Assembly: GCF_017307055.1 (NCBI RefSeq) | Contig: NZ_JAFLEQ010000003.1 | Span: 436,932-500,931, forward strand | Direction of reading: 5' to 3' | Length of the DNA stretch: 64,000 bases | Origin: Corynebacterium mendelii | GTDB taxonomy: Bacteria > Actinomycetota > Actinomycetes > Mycobacteriales > Mycobacteriaceae | Part shown: in pieces, positions 16,692 to 26,919 of the stretch | Layout of the letters: every line of letters begins with the position of its first letter | How positions within the stretch are numbered: position 1 is the stretch's first letter | Made by a program: the position numbers and the translations under genes | The notes under the pieces: model-generated | What the model saw: the letters and a program-made list of their open reading frames with translations, nothing else | What the model was told of the DNA's origin: nothing | Database searches by the model: none

Positions 16692-17821
16692 AGCATCTGG
16701 ATTTTCCCGGTTCCGGCTACTGCCGGCGGCGGGGATCCTCTAGCCGGGTCACCACTGCCCGGCCCCGGGGGACACCCGGCCCGCCGGTTCCGGCGCGCTA
16801 AGAGGTCCTGGTGGCCGGTCGCCCGGTTCTGTTGCGCTGTGCTGTTGCGATAACTGGACGATGTGCCTGCTCCCGCAAGCGTCGGCAGACCCACCGGTTA
16901 CCACCGCGGCGGTTGACATCCGCGGCCTTGTCCCGCCGCTGTCGGTCCAAGGGGTGATGGGCGTGTCTGGTGTGCAAAGCAACGCCCGGTGTGTGGATGG
17001 ATGCGGCAACGATTCGCCTCTGTCAGGTGGTCAACCTTGACAAAAGCCCGGGTTTCCCGCCTGTTGGGAGGGAACAAGCAGTGACAGACATCCGGTCCGG
17101 TGACCTCTCGTTTTTGCCGGGAGGCTCCGTTGATTGCGCACAATGTTCCCTTGCTGCTGCCCGTTTGCCCCAGGCACCGTGTGTTTCACCGCTTTTGTGA
17201 TGTTCGCCTGAGTCAAGGGTCGACGCGGATACTCCCGTGGCCATCACCCGGTCTTCGACCGTGACCGGCCGGTATGCCGCGGGGCGGCAGCGGGACAAAC
17301 CGGCAACCGGAGAGCATCGGGTTCGGCACCATTGCCGTGACACCGGTGGTGAACGGCCGGGGGTCGTCTGGCAATGGCGCATCGAACCAGGTCACAGAGG
17401 GCATATTTCAGGTGTCGTGCCCATGACCGGTCCCAGTTCCAGCGGGGATGCTGGTCTGCGTCGGCAGGTGCAGTGCAGCGGGTGCTGTGGCCCACCGGCT
17501 GGATGCCCGTCGCCCCGGTGGACGGTGCTCAACGACCGGGAACATCAGCCCCCGCCACGGCATGTGGGGCTGCAGCTGGCACCGCGGCTCCCGCCGCCGG
17601 TTGTCCGCCGGTGGTGCGGTAGCATGAGGGACCATCGGCCCGCAGTGCGTGACATCGCTTTCATGCGGTGCTGGCAGTGTTGTCGCACCAGGTGGACAAC
17701 CTCCCAGCCCGGCGTGTGAAAAAACGGTGTATCCGTTGCCGGGCCGGTAACACACCAATCAAGCGGTCCCCGGCCAGGTATGCCGGGTCCGCCCGAGCGC
17801 AGTAAGGAGCGCTTTAAAACC
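16692..17821. other. 1.13-kb intergenic region before thrS
   Basis: No gene supported on either strand. Open frames of 60-160 codons are present but Arg/Pro/Cys-rich and without ribosome-binding sites. A TTGACA hexamer at 17037-17042 lacks a -10 partner. TAGCAT at 17620-17625 is a possible -10 for thrS. The string TGGCACCGCG (17576-17585) matches the core of T-box leaders, but it lies about 237 bases before the start codon and no stem I is recognisable. Confidence 0.5.
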
Positions 17822-19900
17822 GTGTCTGAATCCGAAAAGAATTCCCCGGCCGAGCACTGTCAGGGCTACGGTGTCCCGTTCACTGTCACCGCCGGTACGC
17901 CGGTGGGGGCAGCCATGCGCGAGCTGGGCCTGCCCAACAAAGGACCCGAAGCTGTGGTGGTGGTCCAGGATGCCGCAGGACAGTTGAGGGACCTCTCGCA
18001 CACCCCTGGGGTGGACACCGAATTCACCCCGGTGCACGCTGACACGGAACAGGGCCGCGCCGTTATCCGCCATTCCTGCACCCATGTGATGGCTCAGGCT
18101 GTGCAGGCTGAATTCCCCGGCACCAAACTCGGTATCGGCCCGGCGGTCGACAACGGTTTCTACTACGACTTTTTGGTCGACGAGCCGTTTACCCCGGACG
18201 ATCTCAAGCGCATCGAAAAGCGCATGAAAAAAATCATCAAGTCGGGGCAGCGTTTCGAACGCCGCGTCTACGACGATGCCGCCACCGCCCGGCAGGCACT
18301 CAAAGACGAGCCGCTGAAGCTGGAGCTGATCGACGACAAAGGCAACGTTGATCCGGACTCCGATGAGGCCACCGAAATCGGTGCCGGGGAACTGACCGGT
18401 TACTACAACGTCAATCCGCGGACCAACGAAGACGAGTGGTATGACCTGTGCCGTGGGCCGCATGTGCCCACCACCAAATACATTCCGGCGTTCGCCCTCA
18501 CCCGGTCGTCGGCCGCCTACTGGCGCGGCGACCAGAAGAATGTGGGCCTGCAGCGGGTCTACGGCACCGCCTGGGAGTCGAAGGAAAAACTCGACGAATA
18601 CCAGCACATGATGGCCGAAGCCGAAAAACGCGACCACCGGCGTCTGGGCCAGGAACTCGACCTGTTTTCCTTCCCGGATGAGATCGGTTCCGGTTTTCCC
18701 GTGTTCCACCCCGACGGCGGCATCATCCGCCTGGAGATGGAGGAGCATTCCCGCCGTCAGCACCTGGCCCACGGCTACAGCTTCGTCAACACCCCGCACA
18801 TCACCAAAGGGGACTTGTTCTCCAAGTCCGGCCACCTCGATTTCTACGCCGACGGGATGTTCCCGCCGATGAAACTCGACGGCGAGTACGACGATGAGGG
18901 TAACTGCACCAAACAGCCCCAGGACTACTACGCCAAGCCGATGAACTGCCCGTTCCACAACCTGATCTTCGCCTCCCGGGGCAGAAGCTACCGGGAGCTG
19001 CCGCTGCGGCTGTTCGAATTCGGCACTGTCTACCGCTACGAGAAATCCGGTGTCATTCACGGGCTGACCCGCGCCCGCGGTTTCACCCAGGATGACGCCC
19101 ACATCTACTGCACCGAAGACCAGCTGGAAGCAGAACTGACCCGGGTGCTGGAATTCGTGCTGTCCCTGCTCAAGGACTACGGTCTCGACGACTTCTACCT
19201 GGAGCTGTCGACCAAGGATGAAGGCAAGTTCGTCGGCTCGGATGAGATTTGGGAGAAATCCACCGCCATCCTGGAACGGGTCGCCCAAAAATCCGGTCTG
19301 GAACTGGTTCCCGATCCGGGCGGCGCGGCTTTCTACGGGCCGAAGATTTCCGTGCAGGCCAAGGATGCGATCGGACGGACCTGGCAGATGTCGACGGTGC
19401 AGCTGGACTTCAACCTGCCGGAGCGTTTCGAACTGGAATACACCGCCTCCGACGGGTCGAAGAAACGGCCCATCATGATCCACCGGGCGCTGTTCGGTTC
19501 GATCGAACGGTTCTTCGGTGTTCTGCTCGAGCACTACGCCGGTGCTTTCCCCGCCTGGCTCGCCCCGCACCAGGTGGTCGGCATCCCGGTGGCCGAAGAA
19601 TTCATCGGCTACCTGGACGATGTCACCGCCACACTGCGGGCGAAGGGAATCCGCGCCGAAGTGGATACCTCCGATGACCGGATGCAGAAGAAAATCCGCA
19701 CCCACACCACCGGCAAGGTGCCCTTCATGCTGCTGGCCGGCGGGCGGGACGTGGAAAACAATGCGGTCAGCTTCCGCTTTTTGGACGGATCCCAGAAAAA
19801 CGGTGTTCCCGTCGATGAGGCCGTCGACATCATCTCCGAATGGATCAACTCGCGCAACAACACCCAGCCGAGTAATGAGACAATCGAAAAGCTCGGGTGA
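17822..19900 (+). CDS. thrS: Threonine-tRNA ligase
   Basis: 692 aa, normal for actinobacteria. Domains in order: TGS (about 1-70), editing domain with the HSCTH motif (HxxxH), class II catalytic core with zinc cysteine Cys376 in PMNCPFHN and motif 2 around YRYEKSG, and the C-terminal anticodon-binding domain. It charges tRNA-Thr and hydrolyses Ser-tRNA-Thr. The GTG at 17822 has AAGGAG (17804-17809) 12 bases upstream; the in-frame ATG at 17780 has no ribosome-binding site. Its stop overlaps the next start by four bases, coupling it to the HIT gene and the inositol-lipid operon, as in mycobacteria. Confidence 0.97.
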   Translation: MSESEKNSPAEHCQGYGVPFTVTAGTPVGAAMRELGLPNKGPEAVVVVQDAAGQLRDLSHTPGVDTEFTPVHADTEQGRAVIRHSCTHVMAQAVQAEFPGTKLGIGPAVDNGFYYDFLVDEPFTPDDLKRIEKRMKKIIKSGQRFERRVYDDAATARQALKDEPLKLELIDDKGNVDPDSDEATEIGAGELTGYYNVNPRTNEDEWYDLCRGPHVPTTKYIPAFALTRSSAAYWRGDQKNVGLQRVYGTAWESKEKLDEYQHMMAEAEKRDHRRLGQELDLFSFPDEIGSGFPVFHPDGGIIRLEMEEHSRRQHLAHGYSFVNTPHITKGDLFSKSGHLDFYADGMFPPMKLDGEYDDEGNCTKQPQDYYAKPMNCPFHNLIFASRGRSYRELPLRLFEFGTVYRYEKSGVIHGLTRARGFTQDDAHIYCTEDQLEAELTRVLEFVLSLLKDYGLDDFYLELSTKDEGKFVGSDEIWEKSTAILERVAQKSGLELVPDPGGAAFYGPKISVQAKDAIGRTWQMSTVQLDFNLPERFELEYTASDGSKKRPIMIHRALFGSIERFFGVLLEHYAGAFPAWLAPHQVVGIPVAEEFIGYLDDVTATLRAKGIRAEVDTSDDRMQKKIRTHTTGKVPFMLLAGGRDVENNAVSFRFLDGSQKNGVPVDEAVDIISEWINSRNNTQPSNETIEKLG

Positions 19901-20532
19901 TCGGCGTGGCAACCGACAAGCAAGCCCCCGGCCCCGTCGACGACCGTGACACCACGGTGGTCGACGGGGGAGTGGGGGTGCCTGACAGGCTGATCCGCCT
20001 GTGGGCTCCCTACCGCATGGACTACATCGTCAACAACGGTGGCGACGGTGACCAGGTCGACAAAGGCACGGGCAACAAGGACAGGGATCCTTTCCTCAAA
20101 GTTCCGACCATGTCGGATGAGGATGGTCTCATTGTGGCCCGCGGCGAGACGGTGTTCTGCGTGTTGAACCTGTTTCCCTACAATGCCGGCCACATGATGA
20201 TCATTCCCTACCGCAAGGTCGCCAATCTGGAGGATCTCTCGGAAGCCGAATCCGGCGAATTGATGCTGTTCGCGCAAACAGCCATCAAGGTTGTGAAAAA
20301 AGTATCCGCCCCCGATGCGATCAACGCCGGATTCAATCTCGGCCGGGCATCGGGCGGATCGGTGGGTGACCACCTGCACATGCACATTGTTCCCCGGTGG
20401 ACCGGGGACGCGAATTTCATGACCGTCATTGACGGCACGAAAGTGCTGCCGCAGGCGCTGCGCGCCACCCGGGAGCTGCTGGCCCGCGCCTGGGCCGCTG
20501 ATCCCGCCAACCCGGGGGTGGCCCGTGCTTAG
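19897..20532 (+). CDS. HIT-family nucleotide phosphorylase/hydrolase (Ap4A phosphorylase-like)
   Basis: 211 aa. The histidine-triad motif HLHMHIVP lies in the C-terminal half, preceded by [16 protein letters not shown] and [17 protein letters not shown], both typical of the family. The equivalent M. tuberculosis protein (Rv2613c, same position) is reported as a diadenosine tetraphosphate phosphorylase. The N-terminal ~35 residues are disordered and acidic. The GTG at 19897 overlaps the thrS TGA; a second GTG at 19906 is possible. It also overlaps pgsA by 8 bases, so translation of three genes is coupled. Confidence 0.9.
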   Translation: MIGVATDKQAPGPVDDRDTTVVDGGVGVPDRLIRLWAPYRMDYIVNNGGDGDQVDKGTGNKDRDPFLKVPTMSDEDGLIVARGETVFCVLNLFPYNAGHMMIIPYRKVANLEDLSEAESGELMLFAQTAIKVVKKVSAPDAINAGFNLGRASGGSVGDHLHMHIVPRWTGDANFMTVIDGTKVLPQALRATRELLARAWAADPANPGVARA

Positions 20533-21175
20533 CGTGAAGGGAAGAAAACCCGCCGCTTTGGTTGTGGAACCGGTGGCCCGGTGGTTTCTGCGGCTGGGGT
20601 GCAAACCCAACCAGATCACCATCGCCTCGGCGACGCTGTCGGTGGCGGTGGTGGTGTTTTTGATACCGACCGGCCATCTGCTGGCGGCTGCTGTCCTGGC
20701 CGGGCTTTTCACCGCCTTCGACATGATCGACGGCACCATGGCCAGACTCAGGCGGGGTGGTACCCGGTTTGGGGCCACGCTGGATGCAACCTGTGACCGG
20801 ATCACCGACGGAGCGCTGTTTTCGGCGATCCTGTGGTGGGAAATCTATGTCCGCGGCGCCAACCGGTGGTTGGTGGCCGCCACCATGGTGGTGTTGGTGA
20901 CAAGCCAGGTCATCTCCTATGTCAAGGCCCGCGGCGAAGCATCCGGGTTCACTATGATCGGGGGCCTGGTGGAACGCCCCGAGCGGCTGATCCTGGCGCT
21001 GGGTGGACTGGGTCTGACCGGGCTGGGGGTGACCTATGCCATTGATGCGGCGCTGTGGATTCTGGCTGCGGGCAGTGTGTTCACCGTGGTTCAGCGGCTG
21101 CTGATGGCCAAAAATGATCCCCTTGCAGCCGACGGAATCAAACCCCCGGCAGGTGCCGCCGATCCCCGGCGCTAG
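20525..21175 (+). CDS. pgsA: Phosphatidylinositol phosphate synthase
   Basis: 216 aa with about six membrane helices. The CDP-alcohol phosphatidyltransferase signature D-x2-DG-x2-AR-x8-G-x3-D-x3-D is complete, beginning at DMIDGTMAR. In mycolic-acid bacteria this enzyme joins CDP-diacylglycerol and inositol 1-phosphate to make phosphatidylinositol phosphate, the precursor of all PIMs, LM and LAM. Start: GTG 20525 (8-base overlap with the HIT gene); GTG 20534 also fits. It is followed by an intrinsic terminator, which should reduce read-through into patA and pimA. Confidence 0.93.
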   Translation: MLSVKGRKPAALVVEPVARWFLRLGCKPNQITIASATLSVAVVVFLIPTGHLLAAAVLAGLFTAFDMIDGTMARLRRGGTRFGATLDATCDRITDGALFSAILWWEIYVRGANRWLVAATMVVLVTSQVISYVKARGEASGFTMIGGLVERPERLILALGGLGLTGLGVTYAIDAALWILAAGSVFTVVQRLLMAKNDPLAADGIKPPAGAADPRR

Positions 21176-21180
21176 CAGCA

Positions 21181-21223
21181 CCCCGGCCTGCGTGTCCCCG
21201 GCGGGAAGGCAGGCCGGGGTTTT
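21181..21223 (+). terminator. Intrinsic terminator between pgsA and patA
   Basis: Perfect 11-bp arms (21181-21191 with 21209-21219) and four T residues. It lies inside what is otherwise a lipid-synthesis gene cluster, so it probably attenuates rather than ends the operon. Confidence 0.85.
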
Positions 21224-21270
21224 GCGTTTGTAGTCCCTGTTGTTTTTTCAAAAAAGCGATGTGAGATGCC

Positions 21271-22233
21271 GTGACTGATCCCTTACTCGAAGCCCTTGCC
21301 GACAAAGATCCGGCCGCCGTGGGGTACCTGCTCGGCTGGCGGACCGTCAACAAACTGCCGCCGGCGGTGGTGACCGGGTTGTTCAATCTGGGGGCCGATA
21401 TCGCCAGTGGCAACGGCCGTTCGATGGATCAGCTGCGGCGCAACCTCACCCGGGTGGTCGGCCCCGACAATGTCACCCGCCAGCTGGTCAAAGATTCGGT
21501 GCGCTCCTATATGCGCTACTGGGCGGAAGCCTTCCGGCTGCCCTCACTGGCCGGCGACGAGAGGTTGCTCAAACAGGTTGACCAGTCGGCCACCGGTGCC
21601 TGCCATGTCGCGGAATCCCACCGTCAGGGCCGGGGTGTGGTGGTGACCATGCCGCACACCGGCAACTGGGATTTGGCCGGGCTGTGGTTTGCCCGCCGGT
21701 TCGGCAGCTTTGTCACCGTCGCCGAAAGACTGAAACCGGAAGTGCTCTACCGGGAGTTTGTTTCTTTCCGGTCCTCCCTCGGGTTCAGTGTTTTGCCGGC
21801 CAGCGGGGGAGTTCGTCCTTTCCCGGTGCTCACACGCACCCTGCTCGACGGCGGGATCGTGTGCCTTCTGGGGGAGCGGGATTTGAAACGCTCCGGGTGC
21901 CGGGTCGATTTTTTCGGCGAACCGGCCCATTTTCCCGTGGGGCCCGCGAAACTGGCCGCAGCCACAGGCGCGGCGCTGCATGTCGGCCACTCCTGGTTTG
22001 AATCCGGCGGATGGGGGCTGAGTATCTCCGGCAACCTCAATCCGGGCGGGGGGCCTGCAGGGGAACCGACGGCCCCGGAGACGGTGCAGTCGCTGACCCA
22101 GGACATCGCCCACCGGTTTGCCGCCAACATCGCAGCACACCCCACGGACTGGCATATGCTGCAGCCGGTATTCGACAGCGACCTCGAGGCTTTGTCTGCC
22201 CGCCGCGCCCGGGCTGCAGGCCGGACCAGGTGA
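21271..22233 (+). CDS. patA: Phosphatidylinositol mannoside acyltransferase
   Basis: 320 aa. A member of the LpxL/HtrB-type lysophospholipid acyltransferase family with the H-x4-D catalytic motif as HTGNWD (His129, Asp134) and the later GGIVCLLGERDLKRSG segment. Between pgsA and pimA the expected role is to acylate the mannose of PIM, as PatA does in mycobacteria. It is a peripheral inner-membrane enzyme with no clear signal peptide. The GTG start has only a weak ribosome-binding site. Ten bases separate it from pimA. Confidence 0.9.
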   Translation: MTDPLLEALADKDPAAVGYLLGWRTVNKLPPAVVTGLFNLGADIASGNGRSMDQLRRNLTRVVGPDNVTRQLVKDSVRSYMRYWAEAFRLPSLAGDERLLKQVDQSATGACHVAESHRQGRGVVVTMPHTGNWDLAGLWFARRFGSFVTVAERLKPEVLYREFVSFRSSLGFSVLPASGGVRPFPVLTRTLLDGGIVCLLGERDLKRSGCRVDFFGEPAHFPVGPAKLAAATGAALHVGHSWFESGGWGLSISGNLNPGGGPAGEPTAPETVQSLTQDIAHRFAANIAAHPTDWHMLQPVFDSDLEALSARRARAAGRTR

Positions 22234-22243
22234 GGAAGAACCC

Positions 22244-23362
22244 ATGCGCATCGGTATCGTCTGCCCGTACTCCTTCGATGAACCCGGCGGGGTGCAGGCC
22301 CACATTCTTGATCTGGCCGAGTGGCTGAACAACCACGGCCACACCGCCAAAGTGATCGGCCCCTGCTCGGCGGAGACCCCGGTGCCGGATTTCGTCACCC
22401 GCGGCGGCGGGTCGATCGGGGTGCCCTACAACGGGTCGGTGGCCCGGCTGTCGGTGGGGCCGAAAGTCAATGCCCGGTTGGCCGGGTTCATCACCCAAGG
22501 CCACTTCGATGTGCTGCACATCCATGAGCCGAATTCCCCCAGCTATTCCATGGCGGCGTTGAGAATGTGCCACGGGCCGATTGTGGCGACCTTCCACACC
22601 TCCGGGGCGGAGTCGACGGCGCTGCGCCTGGCCCGCCCGGCGCTGAAACCCCTGCTGGAGAAAATCCGCGGGCGCATCGCCGTGTCCGAGATGGCCCGCC
22701 GTTTCCAGGTCAATCAGCTCGGCGGGGATCCGGTACTGATACCCAACGGGGTGGATACCGGCCTTTTTGCCGCCGCGGCCACAAGGGCTGCCGCCACCGG
22801 TTCCGATGCGGTCGCAGACAGTGGCGGCACCGGTGTGGAGGTGGTGTTTCTGGGCCGTCTCAATGAGCCGCGGAAAGGTTTCGGCCTGCTGGTTGAAGCC
22901 CTGCGGTATGTGCACTGCCCCGTGCATGTCACCGTCATCGGCTCCGGTACACAGATTCCTCACGAGCGGATCAGCTATGTCGGACGGGTCAGTGACAGCG
23001 CCAAAGCCGACTATCTGGCCCGCGCCGATATTTATGTCGCCCCCAACACCGGCGGGGAATCCTTCGGCATAGTGCTCATCGAAGCCATGGCCGCCGGGGC
23101 GGCGGTGATCGCCAGCGACCTGGAGGCCTTCCGGGCCGTCACCGACCAGGACAGCGACCACCCGGCCGGGCTGGTCTTTCCCACCGGTGACCCGCAGGCG
23201 CTGGCAGCCGCCATTGACCGGCTGGCAGGCGATAAGGATCTGCGCGCACAGCTGGTGGCCAACGGCAGAAAACGGTGCGCAGACTATGACTGGGATACGG
23301 TGGCACGCGAGGTACTGAGGGTCTATGAGACCGTGGCCGATGGAACGGTGGTGTCGGTGTGA
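22244..23362 (+). CDS. pimA: Phosphatidyl-myo-inositol alpha-mannosyltransferase PimA
   Basis: 372 aa, GT-B fold, family GT4. The N-terminus RIGIVCPYSFDEPGGVQ is nearly the family consensus; HIHEPNSPS and the GESFGIVLIEAMA motif (E-x7-E, donor phosphate binding) are also present. It transfers the first mannose from GDP-Man to phosphatidylinositol at the cytoplasmic face. The ATG at 22244 follows GAGGA. A short Ala-rich insertion with repeated Ala/Thr at about residues 176-195 is not usual. The stop overlaps the next gene by 4 bases. Confidence 0.95.
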   Translation: MRIGIVCPYSFDEPGGVQAHILDLAEWLNNHGHTAKVIGPCSAETPVPDFVTRGGGSIGVPYNGSVARLSVGPKVNARLAGFITQGHFDVLHIHEPNSPSYSMAALRMCHGPIVATFHTSGAESTALRLARPALKPLLEKIRGRIAVSEMARRFQVNQLGGDPVLIPNGVDTGLFAAAATRAAATGSDAVADSGGTGVEVVFLGRLNEPRKGFGLLVEALRYVHCPVHVTVIGSGTQIPHERISYVGRVSDSAKADYLARADIYVAPNTGGESFGIVLIEAMAAGAAVIASDLEAFRAVTDQDSDHPAGLVFPTGDPQALAAAIDRLAGDKDLRAQLVANGRKRCADYDWDTVAREVLRVYETVADGTVVSV

Positions 23363-23832
23363 ACGCTGTGTGTCTGGTGCTGGCCGCGGTTGTGGTCACC
23401 ACCGTGGTGTTGTGGGCCTGCTTTACCGCCCAGCGGCTCAACCGGCTGCACATCCGCACCGATGCCGCCCGCATCACGCTGAAAGGGGCGCTGGACCGCC
23501 GGGCGGCGGTGGCCGCGGCACTTGATCCGTCACTGGTGGCCGCATGCCGCCGCGCCGAGGCAACCGGCCTGGGTCCCGGCGACATGAGTGCCCGGGTGGC
23601 GGCGGAAAATGAGCTGACGGATCTTCTTGCCGCGTCGCCGGCCGCCGCCCACCCCCAGATCGCCGACGCCGAGGCGCGGGTGGCCCTTGCCCACCGTTTC
23701 TACAATGACGCGGTCACCGACACCCGGGCGGTGCGCACCAGGGCGCTGGTTAGGCTGCTGCGCCTGGGCGGGACCGCGCCGCTTCCGGCCTACTGTGAAC
23801 TGGCGGTGGCAACCCACCGGACGGCACCATGA
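23359..23832 (+). CDS. LemA-like N-terminally anchored membrane protein
   Basis: 157 aa. One N-terminal transmembrane helix (about 3-22) is followed by a helical soluble domain rich in Ala and Arg. The segment YNDAVTDTRAVRT resembles LemA proteins (YN-AV-x-YN) but is too short to be sure. Translationally coupled to pimA (GTG overlapping TGA), so it probably belongs with inositol-lipid synthesis. A gene for a small membrane protein is also found after pimA in other Corynebacteriales; function unknown. Confidence 0.8.
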   Translation: MNAVCLVLAAVVVTTVVLWACFTAQRLNRLHIRTDAARITLKGALDRRAAVAAALDPSLVAACRRAEATGLGPGDMSARVAAENELTDLLAASPAAAHPQIADAEARVALAHRFYNDAVTDTRAVRTRALVRLLRLGGTAPLPAYCELAVATHRTAP

Positions 23833-24123
23833 AAAAGACAGCGTCACAGACCATGCTGTCTAGTCGTGGCCTGGGGTTTTCCGCGCTGGTGCCGGGGTGG
23901 TGTGGCTGCCGGGGTATCCGGCGGTCTACGATTGGTTGGCGGCACCGGTATTGCGCGCCTCTTTTTTGGCTTGGCCCGCCTGTTCGGGGCGGCTGAGATC
24001 AGCCGGCGGCATGCCGCCGGTGCCCGACCACATGACCGAGCCCCGGGGGACAGTTGCCCGACGGCCTCTGCGCCACCACAGCCCCCGCGGCAGACACCGG
24101 ATGATGAAAGCGACAGTTGTAAG

Positions 24124-25020
24124 TTGAGCGAAAACCAGATAACCCACGGAACCCCCCGCGTCAAAAAGGGGCTGGCCGAAATGCTGAAGGGTGGCGTCAT
24201 CATGGATGTCGTTACCCCGGAGCAGGCGAAAATCGCCGAGGACGCCGGTGCCACGGCGGTGATGGCCCTGGAGCGGGTTCCCGCTGATATCCGCGCCCAG
24301 GGTGGGGTCAGCCGCATGTCGGATCCGGACATGATCGAGGGCATCATCAAGGCCGTGTCCATTCCGGTGATGGCCAAAGCCCGCATCGGCCATTTCGTGG
24401 AAGCACAGGTGCTCGAGTCCCTCGGGGTCGACTACATCGACGAGTCCGAGGTCCTCACCCCGGCCGACTACGCCAACCACATCGACAAGTTCAAGTTCAC
24501 TGTGCCGTTTGTCTGTGGCGCCACCAACCTGGGTGAGGCGCTGCGCCGCATCAACGAGGGCGCGGCGATGATCCGCTCCAAGGGTGAGGCGGGAACCGGG
24601 GACGTGTCCAATGCGGTCACCCACATGCGCACCATCCGCCAGCAGATCGCGCAGCTGACCTCGATGGCCGAGGATGAACTCTATGTTGCCGCCAAAGAGC
24701 TGCAGGCCCCCTATGAACTGGTCCGCGAGGTGGCCGCCAACGGCAAACTGCCGGTGGTGCTGTTTACCGCCGGCGGTATCGCCACCCCGGCGGATGCCGC
24801 GATGATGATGCAGATGGGGGCGGAGGGCGTGTTCGTCGGCTCCGGGATCTTCAAGTCCGGGGACCCGGAAAAACGCGCCCGCGCCATTGTGCAGGCCACC
24901 CAGAACTTCGACGACCCGAAAACCATCGCCGATGTTTCCCGCGGCCTGGGCGAGGCCATGGTCGGCATCAATGTCGACGACATCCCGAAGCCCCACCGGC
25001 TCGCCGAGCGCGGCTGGTAG
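24124..25020 (+). CDS. pdxS: Pyridoxal 5'-phosphate synthase lyase subunit
   Basis: 298 aa. A (beta/alpha)8 barrel that builds PLP from ribose 5-phosphate, glyceraldehyde 3-phosphate and ammonia delivered by PdxT. Motifs include [26 protein letters not shown], the lysine in VMAKARIGH and the [16 protein letters not shown] loop. The family start is only a few residues before GTPRVKKG, so the TTG at 24124 is chosen; no ATG or GTG fits and the ribosome-binding site is weak. The open frame upstream to 23866 does not look coding. Its partner pdxT lies 1.2 kb downstream behind tesB. Confidence 0.95.
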   Translation: MSENQITHGTPRVKKGLAEMLKGGVIMDVVTPEQAKIAEDAGATAVMALERVPADIRAQGGVSRMSDPDMIEGIIKAVSIPVMAKARIGHFVEAQVLESLGVDYIDESEVLTPADYANHIDKFKFTVPFVCGATNLGEALRRINEGAAMIRSKGEAGTGDVSNAVTHMRTIRQQIAQLTSMAEDELYVAAKELQAPYELVREVAANGKLPVVLFTAGGIATPADAAMMMQMGAEGVFVGSGIFKSGDPEKRARAIVQATQNFDDPKTIADVSRGLGEAMVGINVDDIPKPHRLAERGW

Positions 25021-25143
25021 AACAACACGGATCCGCCTGCCCGTGCACCAGTTTTGTGGCTGTCCGGGCGGTGGGGGCAGGCGAGATCCGGGCGGCACAC
25101 CCCGCCGGGTGCCGCGTGCCTGTGTTCCGGCGTGAAACGACGC

Positions 25144-25149
25144 TAAACT
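25144..25149 (+). promoter_or_regulatory. -10 element of tesB (leaderless)
   Basis: TAAACT, seven bases before the ATG at 25157, with no Shine-Dalgarno sequence. tesB is therefore likely transcribed from its own start inside the pdx cluster. Confidence 0.5.
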
Positions 25150-25156
25150 CACTGCA

Positions 25157-26017
25157 ATGGCCCGTATTTTCACTGTGCTGGATGTTGAACGCATTGACCG
25201 TGACATCTTCCGTGGTCCGACGGTCGAATCCGGTTTGACCCGGACGTTTGGCGGCCAGGTTGCCGCGCAGGCGCTGGTGGCCGCCATCCGGACAGTCGAC
25301 AGCGACCACCGGGTGCATTCCCTGCACGGCTATTTCGTCGCCCCCGGCAGTGCGGCTGACCCGGTTGTTTTCCGGGTGGACCGGCTCAAAGACGGCAGAA
25401 GCTTTTCCGCGCGGGCTGTCACCGCGATCCAGCACGGCCGGACCATTTTCACCATGCAGGCGTCGTTTCACGCCGCCGGTGAAACCGGTATCGAACACGC
25501 CGACCGGATGCGCAAGCTACCGTCGCCGGAAGAGATCACCACCGACACCTCCCATCTGCGCTCCACGCTCAAGGCGCTGCTGAAAGAGTGGAGCGACTGG
25601 GATATCCGGGTGGTTCACCCGGATGATTACCGGCCCAACCCGTACACCGCATCCCAGCAGTGCGTGTGGTTCAGGTCGAAAACCCCGCTGCCCGACGACG
25701 ACACCGTGCATGTGTGCACCCTGACCTACATGTCGGATATGACACTGCTGCAGTCGGCGCTGGTACCACATCCCGGGGCCGCGGTGCAGGAAGCCTCCCT
25801 CGATCACGCCATCTGGTTCATCCGGCCGTTCCGGGCCGATGAGTGGCTGCTCTACGACCAGGTCTCACCGGTGGCCCACGCCGGGCGGGCATTGACCCAC
25901 GGGCGGATTTTCAACCGCTCGGGCCAACTGGTGGCGGTGGTCACCCAGGAAGGGCTGACCAGGACCCTGGCTCCCGGAACCTCCCCCATCCCGATGGCAG
26001 AGACACCCGGGACCTAG
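25157..26017 (+). CDS. tesB: Acyl-CoA thioesterase II
   Basis: 286 aa with the double hot-dog fold. The catalytic Asp-Thr/Ser-Gln triad of TesB can be placed at SLDHAIWF (Asp), YDQVSPVA (Ser) and VTQEGL (Gln). FRGPTVESGLTRTFGGQV at the N-terminus is characteristic. The enzyme hydrolyses medium- and long-chain acyl-CoA. It lies between pdxS and pdxT, the same order as in M. tuberculosis. The start has no ribosome-binding site and is probably leaderless. Confidence 0.94.
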   Translation: MARIFTVLDVERIDRDIFRGPTVESGLTRTFGGQVAAQALVAAIRTVDSDHRVHSLHGYFVAPGSAADPVVFRVDRLKDGRSFSARAVTAIQHGRTIFTMQASFHAAGETGIEHADRMRKLPSPEEITTDTSHLRSTLKALLKEWSDWDIRVVHPDDYRPNPYTASQQCVWFRSKTPLPDDDTVHVCTLTYMSDMTLLQSALVPHPGAAVQEASLDHAIWFIRPFRADEWLLYDQVSPVAHAGRALTHGRIFNRSGQLVAVVTQEGLTRTLAPGTSPIPMAETPGT

Positions 26018-26179
26018 AGTCTCCGGCCGCTCCGGCATCCAGCCGGCCCTGCGGGCAGGCGCGCCCCCCGGTCCACCTCTGCGGCCCGGCCCGCTCCACC
26101 CGGCCGGGCATACTGCCGGGCGGAATCATCCACAATCAAGCTCTACCGAAAAACCCGAACCCTCAAGGAGGCCCCGGCC

Positions 26180-26776
26180 ATGTCACCGGTTATCGGCATT
26201 TTGGCGCTGCAGGGCGGCGTGGCGGAACACGAACGCAGCCTCGGCGCCCTCGGCGTGAAATCCCGTCTTGTCCGCCGCCGCGAACACCTCACCGGCATCG
26301 ACGCGTTGATTTTCCCCGGCGGGGAATCGACGACCATGTCGAAACTGCTGGTGCTCGGCGGCCTGTATGAGCCGGTCAAACAACTGCTCGATGGCGGTCT
26401 TCCCGCTTACGGCACCTGCGCCGGAATGATTCTTCTGGCCAGCAGGGTGGAAAACACCCGGGATGACGCGGTCAGCTTCGGTGCCATCGACATGACCGTC
26501 AAACGCAACGCCTTCGGCCGCCAGGTCGATTCTTTCGAATCCGATCTCACCGTCACCGGAATCGACGGTAAGGTGCATGCGGTGTTCATCCGCGCCCCGC
26601 AGGTCATCGAGTGCGGCGCCGACTGTGAGGTTCTCGCCCGGGTCGACCAGGGGCCGGCCGCCGGGGCGATTGTGGCCGTGGCGCACAACAATGTGCTGGC
26701 CACCTCCTTCCACCCGGAAGTCACCGACGACACCCGGGTGCACGAGTTGTTCATCAACCGTTTCGTCGGTGCCTGA
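26180..26776 (+). CDS. pdxT: Pyridoxal 5'-phosphate synthase glutaminase subunit
   Basis: 198 aa. Class I glutamine amidotransferase with the nucleophile in GTCAGM, the oxyanion motif FPGGESTTM, and the His/Glu pair in SFHPEVTDD. It hydrolyses glutamine and channels ammonia to PdxS. Ribosome-binding site AAGGAGG (26164-26170) lies nine bases before the ATG, one of the strongest in the window. Confidence 0.97.
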   Translation: MSPVIGILALQGGVAEHERSLGALGVKSRLVRRREHLTGIDALIFPGGESTTMSKLLVLGGLYEPVKQLLDGGLPAYGTCAGMILLASRVENTRDDAVSFGAIDMTVKRNAFGRQVDSFESDLTVTGIDGKVHAVFIRAPQVIECGADCEVLARVDQGPAAGAIVAVAHNNVLATSFHPEVTDDTRVHELFINRFVGA

Positions 26777-26834
26777 CCACGGGCGGGTGGTCTTGTGTGA
26801 CCCGCCGGATGGCGGCTGCCGCCGTGGGGGCCGC

Positions 26835-26840
26835 TATACT
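26835..26840 (+). promoter_or_regulatory. -10 element upstream of yebC
   Basis: TATACT, giving a leader of about 70 bases before the yebC ATG. Also present is a normal ribosome-binding site for yebC. Confidence 0.5.
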
Positions 26841-26919
26841 GGCACCGATCTGCGGGCATGGACTGCACCGCGGAAAATTTAAACTGATAATCCCTGTTGT
26901 CAATTCCCGAGGAGCTTGC

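Noticed and set aside
17576-17585. T-box-like core TGGCACCGCG upstream of thrS
   Set aside because: The ten bases match the antiterminator core, but the preceding AGGG is absent, no specifier stem is found, and the start codon is about 237 bases away. Chance in GC-rich DNA is more likely.
17759-19912. 717-codon open frame antisense to thrS
   Set aside because: Mirror of thrS third-position GC bias. No ribosome-binding site and no recognisable domain.
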